Source: Candidatus Aminicenantota bacterium (GTDB lineage: Bacteria; Acidobacteriota; Aminicenantia; Aminicenantales; Aminicenantaceae). From it: DNA of 10,542 bases. The notes beneath the pieces are model-generated. The model was not told the DNA's origin. It did no database searches and saw only the letters and a list, made by a program, of their open reading frames with translations. The stretch is taken from contig DAOWCB010000023.1 in NCBI GenBank assembly GCA_030633795.1, positions 1 to 10,542 on the forward strand, given 5' to 3'. Both the position numbers and the translations under genes were made by a program. Of this stretch, positions 7,063 through 10,542 are shown in pieces; the stretch's first letter is position 1, and every line of letters starts with the position of its first letter.

Positions 7063-8418
7063 TTATGCTTCGAAAGCTTGGAATTCCATATCCGCAAATC
7101 GCGCGTACTCTCGGATGAAGGCCAGGTTGACTATCCCAGTTGGACCGTTGCGTTGCTTGGCCACTATGATTTTGGCAATGCCTCTCAGGTTTTCGTCTTC
7201 GGGGCGATAAAATTCCGGCCGATAGACAAATATGACAACATCGGCATCCTGTTCGATGGCACCCGATTCTCTCAAATCAGAGAGCTGAGGAAAGGGCTCA
7301 CGACGGCCTTTTTCTGGAGCTCGGCTCAGCTGGGATATGCCGACAACAGGAAGCTGAAGTTCTTTGGCCAGCTCTTTTAAGGAACGAGATATATAGGATA
7401 TTTCCTGCGTCCTGTTCTCGAACCGACTGCCTGGGCGCATGAGTTGCATGTAATCGACAAAAACCAGGTCAAGGTTGTGCTCCATTTTCAAACGTCTCGC
7501 TTTGGCTTTCATCTCCATAACGGTAAGAGCTGCGCTTTCATCGATAAAGATTTTTGCCTTGGAGAGCTCTTCTACACTCAGCTTGAGTCTTTCGAATTCT
7601 CGTTCCCCGATAAATCCTGTCCTCACTTTTTTGATGTCCAGTTGAGCTTCGGCACACATCAAGCGTATGACGATTTGTTCTTTGGCCATTTCGAGAGAGA
7701 AAAAACCCACAGCAAAATCTGTCCGGAGGCCGATGTGCAAAGAGGTGTTCAGACAAAGGGCTGTTTTTCCCATCGAGGGCCGCCCGGCCACAACGATGAA
7801 TTCAGAGTTGTGGTAACCAGCCGTCAGGCTATCCAGGTCCCGGAATCCGGTGGGTATGCCTGTCACGGCATCCTGCCGGCCTCGAAGGGAATCTATGACG
7901 TCGAGAGCGGGTTCCGTCAAGGCCCCGACTGGGACAAAACCGGGTTTGATTCTTTGCTCCGCGACTTCGATGATAGAAGCCTGTGCCTCATCTAGAAGCT
8001 GGTCCGCATCCTCTCTCTGTTCATAACTGGAAGAGATGATCTTGGCTGAAGAAAGGATGAGACGTCTCAGGAGGGCTTTTTCCTTGATGATATGAGCATA
8101 GTATTCCACATTCAAGCTTTTGGGCACACCATCCATGAGGGAAGAAAGATAGGAGGCGCCTCCGATTTCATCCAAGTCGCCAGCCTTTTTCAGCTCTTCG
8201 CTCAGAGAAAGCAAGTCCACCGGAAGTCCCTTGTCAACCAACTGGGCAATTTTTTCCAGTATCTTCCGGTTCCCTTCTTTGTAAAAATCTTCGATGGAGA
8301 TGATGGACAAAACGACATTGAGGTTTTTGTTGTTGATAAGGATCCCCCCCAAAATGGTTTTTTCCGCTTCCGGGCTATGGGGTGGCGTTTTTTTCAAAAA
8401 CATCAAGTCCAGTTCCAT
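7063..8418 (-). CDS. dnaB: Replicative DNA helicase DnaB
   Basis: DnaB is the hexameric 5'-3' helicase that unwinds DNA at the replication fork and recruits primase. The 451-residue protein has the N-terminal helical domain (about 12-115, PHSPEAEKTILGG) and a linker, then the RecA-like domain: Walker A GRPSMGKT (212-219), the catalytic Glu in SLEM (241-244), Walker B LVFVDYMQ (318-325), SQLSR (362-366), SDLRESGAIEQDAD (380-393) and the arginine-finger region KQRNGPTG (421-428). The Walker A loop, a common site of inteins, is uninterrupted. Start: the ATG at 8418 has AGAGGGGG about six bases upstream. It follows rplI by 11 bases, the widespread rpsF-rpsR-rplI-dnaB order. Confidence 0.98.
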   Translation of the reverse strand: MELDLMFLKKTPPHSPEAEKTILGGILINNKNLNVVLSIISIEDFYKEGNRKILEKIAQLVDKGLPVDLLSLSEELKKAGDLDEIGGASYLSSLMDGVPKSLNVEYYAHIIKEKALLRRLILSSAKIISSSYEQREDADQLLDEAQASIIEVAEQRIKPGFVPVGALTEPALDVIDSLRGRQDAVTGIPTGFRDLDSLTAGYHNSEFIVVAGRPSMGKTALCLNTSLHIGLRTDFAVGFFSLEMAKEQIVIRLMCAEAQLDIKKVRTGFIGEREFERLKLSVEELSKAKIFIDESAALTVMEMKAKARRLKMEHNLDLVFVDYMQLMRPGSRFENRTQEISYISRSLKELAKELQLPVVGISQLSRAPEKGRREPFPQLSDLRESGAIEQDADVVIFVYRPEFYRPEDENLRGIAKIIVAKQRNGPTGIVNLAFIREYARFADMEFQAFEA

Positions 8419-8429
8419 TTTTCCCCCTC

Positions 8430-9191
8430 TTATGATTTTTTTGTTTCTTCTGTGTTGTCTTCCTTCGGCTCCTCAGGTTTTTTTTCGGGAACAGCCTTTC
8501 GCTCTTCTTCGGGTTCCTCTATCTTCTCCTCCGGGGTTTCTTGTGTCATTTCGGCCTGATCTTTTATTTCCTCCAGAGTTTCTTTTTCCTCTTTTACCTT
8601 ATCCACGGTAGGTTCTTCCTTTTTTTCCTGTTCCAGCTCTACCGGGCTTTCTTCTTTTTTATCTTCCGCATCTTCCGCTTTCAGGCCTTCTTTTTCTTCG
8701 CTGATCTTCTCTTCACTCGCGGCTGGTTTCTTATCCTCCTCTTCTGCCCCCTCTTTTTTCACCTCGATCTTGATCTCCGCCCGTTCATCATGGAAAACTT
8801 TAATCGGAATGGTGTAGTTTCCCAGCCGTTTAATGGGCTCTGCTAGCAATATCCTCTTTTTTTCTACTTCTATTCCCTGCTTCTCAAGAGCCTCTTTGAT
8901 ATCCGCCGTGCTAACTGACCCGAATATCACATCCTTGTCCCCTGCTTTCCTCTCAAATGATAAGGATGTCTGGTTGATCTGATCGATCGCGCTTTGAAAG
9001 GATTTAACCTCCTGTTCCAGCTTTTTCCGCAGAGCCTTTTGCTCCATCTCGACCATTTTCAGGTTAGAACGAGTGACCTGGAGGGCCAGTTTTCTTGGAA
9101 TGAGATAGTTCCTCCCGTAGCCGGGAGCCACATTGATGATGTCTCCTCTTTTTCCCAGATTTTCTATGTTCTCTTTCAGGATGATCTTCAT
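8430..9191 (-). CDS. rplI: 50S ribosomal protein bL9 with a ~105-residue acidic/lysine-rich tail
   Basis: bL9 binds 23S rRNA near the L1 stalk and its elongated shape spaces neighbouring ribosomes. Residues 1-147 match the whole normal protein: N-terminal RNA-binding domain (MKIILKENIENLGKRGD, then APGYGRNYLIPRKLA at 22-36), the long linker helix (about 41-75) and the C-terminal domain (about 80-147, DVIFGSVSTADI). From 148 to 253 there is an added tail built almost wholly of Glu, Lys, Pro, Asp and Ala (EEKISEEKE, KKPEEPKED) with no clear exact repeat. Normal bL9 is about 148 residues, so the tail is unusual. The frame stays open across it and it runs into dnaB only 11 bases away, so it is not an obvious frameshift artefact. 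rpsR ends five bases upstream, with GAGGA in its last codons serving as ribosome-binding site. Confidence 0.97.
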   Translation of the reverse strand: MKIILKENIENLGKRGDIINVAPGYGRNYLIPRKLALQVTRSNLKMVEMEQKALRKKLEQEVKSFQSAIDQINQTSLSFERKAGDKDVIFGSVSTADIKEALEKQGIEVEKKRILLAEPIKRLGNYTIPIKVFHDERAEIKIEVKKEGAEEEDKKPAASEEKISEEKEGLKAEDAEDKKEESPVELEQEKKEEPTVDKVKEEKETLEEIKDQAEMTQETPEEKIEEPEEERKAVPEKKPEEPKEDNTEETKKS

Positions 9192-9196
9192 TTTTC

Positions 9197-9454
9197 TCAG
9201 TCCTCGACATAAGTGAGCAACGCCAGCAACCGGGCCCTTTTTATGGCTGTGGATAGCTTTCGCTGATGGAAAGAGCAGGTGCCTGTTACCCGCCTAGGGG
9301 CGATTTTCCCTCGTTCTGGGACATATCTCTTCAGGATCTCCACATTTTTATAGTCGATGTCCTTGATGTTTCTTTCACAAAAACGGCAATATTTTCGCTT
9401 CGGTGGAAAGTATTTTCGGTAAGAACTTCTTTCTCTATGTTCTCTTGCCATCAT
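9197..9454 (-). CDS. rpsR: 30S ribosomal protein bS18, zinc-binding (C+) form
   Basis: bS18 binds 16S rRNA in the platform as a heterodimer with bS6. The 85-residue protein has the family core IDYKNVEILKRYVPERGK then PRRVTGTC and HQRKLSTAIKRARLLALL. Cys23, Cys26, Cys60 and His63 form a C-x2-C plus C-x2-H set expected to hold zinc, the so-called C+ form; many bacteria have lost these. Two adjacent ATGs (9454 and 9451) are possible; AGGAG lies five bases before the first. The first overlaps the rpsF stop as ATGA, so the S6 and S18 partners are translationally coupled. rplI begins five bases after the stop. Confidence 0.98.
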   Translation of the reverse strand: MMAREHRERSSYRKYFPPKRKYCRFCERNIKDIDYKNVEILKRYVPERGKIAPRRVTGTCSFHQRKLSTAIKRARLLALLTYVED

Positions 9455-9918
9455 TCTTTCTCCTCAGCCAATTTTTCGGGCTCAGGTTCTATCACTTCAG
9501 GCAAGGCTTCAGGCGGTTTCTCCGGCTGTTTTTTTCTATTTTTTTCTGTCTCAGCAGTTTCCACTACCCTCTCTTCTGCTCTTTTTGTTTTTTCTCCTCT
9601 GCCCGTTTTTTTCTTTTTTCTCAGTTGGATTTGTGCGTCTTTTTTCAGGGTCAAATAGCGGAGGACCGTCTCCATTTGTCGGAATTTTCTTTGGAGTTCT
9701 TGCGGAATATCTGGGTCTCCTTCGTAATGGAAAAACACATAAACCGCTTCATCAAGTTTGTCGATGGGATAGGCCAACCTTCTTTTCCCCCATTTTTCTA
9801 TGTTGACCATTTTCCCCTTTTTTTTCTTCACCACCTCAGCCATTTTTTCGATAAGCTTCTCCGTTTCTTCTTCTTCCAGTTTAGGGGTGATGAGGAAGGC
9901 TGTTTCGTATTGTCTCAT
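9451..9918 (-). CDS. rpsF: 30S ribosomal protein bS6 with a charged C-terminal tail
   Basis: bS6 binds bS18 and the central domain of 16S rRNA during 30S platform assembly. The core, about residues 1-100, is canonical: MRQYETAFLITPKL, EKWGKRRLAYPI (41-52), YVFFHYEG (60-67) and a final strand near ETVLRYLTLKK. Residues 101-155 form an extra tail, first very basic (RKKKKTGRGEKTKR), then Glu/Pro/Lys-rich (PEKPPEALPEVIEPEPEK). Tails on bS6 vary between species (E. coli has a Glu tail added by RimK), but this one is long and of mixed charge. The start is certain: AAGGAGG lies five bases before the ATG. It is the first gene of the operon; the leader hairpin upstream may regulate it. Confidence 0.98.
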   Translation of the reverse strand: MRQYETAFLITPKLEEEETEKLIEKMAEVVKKKKGKMVNIEKWGKRRLAYPIDKLDEAVYVFFHYEGDPDIPQELQRKFRQMETVLRYLTLKKDAQIQLRKKKKTGRGEKTKRAEERVVETAETEKNRKKQPEKPPEALPEVIEPEPEKLAEEKE

Positions 9919-9923
9919 GAATA

Positions 9924-9930
9924 CCTCCTT
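9924..9930 (-). promoter_or_regulatory. Strong ribosome-binding site of rpsF
   Basis: On the minus strand AAGGAGG stands five bases before the rpsF ATG. It is a near-perfect anti-16S match. Its AAGGAG core is repeated in the 3' arm of the leader hairpin just upstream, so both compete for the same CUCCUU segment. Confidence 0.9.
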
Positions 9931-9938
9931 ATGGATTT

Positions 9939-9978
9939 AAAGCTCCTTCTTTTACAGAAGGAACAAGGAGCTTTTTTT
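9939..9978 (-). promoter_or_regulatory. rpsF leader hairpin, possible S6:S18 autoregulatory element
   Basis: AAAGCTCCTT (9939-9948) and AAGGAGCTTT (9965-9974) are exact complements, 20 bases before the rpsF start. In the transcript a second pairing is possible: AAAGCU/AGCUUU with an inner CCUUC/GAAGG stem and a seven-base bulge. bS6:bS18 repression through an rpsF leader stem is known in many bacteria, but I do not see the CCG bulge of the described motif, so the link is inferred. On the plus strand the hairpin is followed by seven Ts (9972-9978), so it could also stop antisense transcription leaving rpsF. Confidence 0.5.
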
Positions 9979-10002
9979 AACTCGATCTCAGGACAATAAG
10001 AC

Positions 10003-10031
10003 AGGATAGTATATTACGCCGTTTCTGTCCA
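10003..10031 (-). promoter_or_regulatory. Candidate promoter of the rpsF-ispF operon
   Basis: On the minus strand TGGACA (10026-10031) is followed after 17 bases by TATCCT (10003-10008); a better -10 match, TATACT (10008-10013), lies at only 12 bases. The region is A/T-rich, 85 to 113 bases before the rpsF start, and just outside the left inverted repeat at 10042. It is a weak match, offered only because a promoter is expected here. Confidence 0.3.
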
Positions 10032-10041
10032 TCTTTTTTAT

Positions 10042-10058
10042 CCTGGATTATTTATAAA
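10042..10058 (+). repeat. Left end of a 17-bp inverted repeat
   Basis: CCTGGATTATTTATAAA matches the reverse complement of 10519-10535 at 16 of 17 positions. The match starts sharply at CCTGG and ends after AAA, as expected for element termini. It lies 124 bases upstream of the rpsF start. Confidence 0.7.
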
Positions 10059-10130
10059 AAATGCCGCTGCTGTCACCCTTTTTCTAAAGAAAATTTCATA
10101 TTCTTCTATATTAAACATCGGCATTTTTTA
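10055..10130. repeat. 12-bp inverted repeat with T-rich outer ends
   Basis: TAAAAAATGCCG (10055-10066) and CGGCATTTTTTA (10119-10130) are exact complements, 52 bases apart. Each strand ends its stem in a T-run, so transcripts from either side could fold a long hairpin. The wide loop makes it a poor classical terminator. It overlaps the left terminal repeat by four bases. Confidence 0.55.
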
Positions 10131-10190
10131 CCCTGCGGGCAAGCCAATCTCACCGCATCGGAATTTCTTATAAAGATTCTCTCCCATATT

Positions 10191-10542
10191 GTGTTGGTAA
10201 ACTTAACGGCTAAAGGTCTATCAGGCATGTCCAGAGCGACATTGAGGATTTAGCCTTCATGAACTGTCATTCGAGGGTACCCGACAGAGTCGGGTGGCGA
10301 GGATGTATTGAGCACGACTTTGCTTAAGAATAAGAGATCCGGACAAGCACGGGAACAGAGGCTGGAGTGGAAGAGATTTGGAGTTAACGTGCGGAGTTCC
10401 ACAGCTGCAGAGAAGGGCGGTGAATGAATGGCGTTAAAAATCGTCACTAAAGTGAAGGACATGTCTGATAGAGGATGGAAACATAAACAAAAAAGCCCAC
10501 ACAATATGGAAGAGAAGCTTTATGAATAATCCAGGCTCCTGA
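10191..10542 (+). other. Structured-RNA-like region resembling group II intron domain I; runs off the window
   Basis: This plus-strand stretch reads like RNA rather than protein: several compact hairpins, GNRA-like and purine-rich joins, and ACGGGAACAGAG at 10349-10360, a string I associate with domain I of bacterial group II introns such as Ll.LtrB. No GUGYG-type 5' end is clear; the nearest candidate is GTGTTGG at about 10193. If this is an intron, its reverse transcriptase would lie beyond position 10542. The resemblance is from memory and not computed, so confidence is low. Confidence 0.25.
10519..10535 (-). repeat. Right end of the 17-bp inverted repeat
   Basis: TTTATGAATAATCCAGG on the plus strand is the inverted partner of 10042-10058, with one C/T difference. 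Seven bases follow before the window ends, so flanking duplication cannot be judged. Confidence 0.7.

Larger units (their letters stand above)
10042..10535. mobile_element. Inverted-repeat-bounded segment, possible IS remnant, MITE-like element or intron fragment
   Basis: The 494 bases between the two 17-base inverted repeats contain no convincing gene. A second 12-base inverted repeat lies inside the left end (10055-10130). The rest is rich in plus-strand hairpins: GGCTAAA/TTTAGCC at 10208-10255 and ACCCGAC-AGA-GTCGGGT at 10279-10295. Plus-strand frame from 10263 is open for 54 codons, meets a TGA, then resumes in the same frame as a 33-codon ORF (10428-10529), as a decayed or RNA-structured region might. 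I see no target-site duplication, but only seven bases remain after the right end. A transposase is absent, so autonomous movement is excluded; a non-autonomous or decayed element is the favoured reading. Confidence 0.4.

Noticed and set aside
7062..7097. TTG start for mlaE within dnaB
   Set aside because: The ATG at 7061 gives the family's exact usual length of 260 residues and lies right after the dnaB stop.
7750..7790. Possible intein in the DnaB P-loop
   Set aside because: GRPSMGKT is continuous and the protein has normal length.
7444..7995. 183-codon plus-strand ORF inside dnaB
   Set aside because: It is a shadow of dnaB with no domain, while the opposite frame carries all helicase motifs.
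8092..8559. 155-codon plus-strand ORF opposite the dnaB/rplI junction
   Set aside because: Phe/Ser-rich translation is the mirror of the Glu/Lys-rich rplI tail and dnaB start; both real genes are certain on the other strand.
10250..10504. 84-codon minus-strand ORF upstream of rpsF
   Set aside because: It has no ribosome-binding site or recognisable motif, has Cys/Ser/Pro/Leu-rich composition typical of antisense frames, and lies over a structured plus-strand region.
9919..10542. tRNA gene or CRISPR array in the long gene-free stretch
   Set aside because: No cloverleaf with GTTCRA-type arm and no regularly spaced direct repeats are visible.

Overview
The window is from a diderm (outer-membrane) bacterium of moderate G+C that uses the non-mevalonate (MEP) isoprenoid route. 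The evidence is a Mla-type phospholipid transporter, ispD and ispF, and bacterial ribosomal proteins bS6, bS18 and bL9. I cannot fix the phylum from sequence alone. The order radA - membrane PIN/TRAM gene - ispD - ispF - gltX resembles the Bacillus arrangement (radA-disA-yacL-ispD-ispF-gltX) but lacks disA, and it sits beside genes that only make sense in a cell with an outer membrane. An under-sampled candidate phylum or a deltaproteobacteria-like lineage would fit.

Layout, right to left, because nearly all genes are on the minus strand. Positions 9918 to 622 hold an unbroken eleven-gene run: rpsF, rpsR, rplI, dnaB, mlaE, mlaF, mlaD, radA, a PIN-TRAM membrane protein gene, ispD, ispF. Gaps are at most about 33 bases and many junctions are ATGA or TGATG overlaps, so one long polycistronic transcript with translational coupling is likely. 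It joins ribosome assembly, replicative helicase loading, retrograde lipid transport, recombination repair and isoprenoid synthesis. It ends in a strong hairpin with T-tracts on both strands (575-624). Beyond this lie a possible 50-codon plus-strand gene for a small membrane or exported peptide (271-423) and the first 28 codons of gltX on the minus strand (1-84).

The 624 bases upstream of rpsF (9919-10542) hold no confident gene. They contain an rpsF leader hairpin that could compete with the ribosome-binding site, a weak promoter candidate, and a roughly 494-base segment bounded by a 17-base inverted repeat matching at 16 positions. That segment is rich in plus-strand hairpins and looks like a mobile-element remnant or the 5' part of a group II intron-like RNA. 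A related palindrome lies at 547-572, next to the terminator at the other end of the operon.

The most unusual protein features are long charged low-complexity tails on both bS6 and bL9, and an MCE (MlaD-type) protein about 2.5 times the E. coli length whose C-terminus reads like outer-membrane beta strands ending in phenylalanine. Most of the window is otherwise a conserved core operon. I did not find a defence system, CRISPR array or other clearly new multi-gene system.
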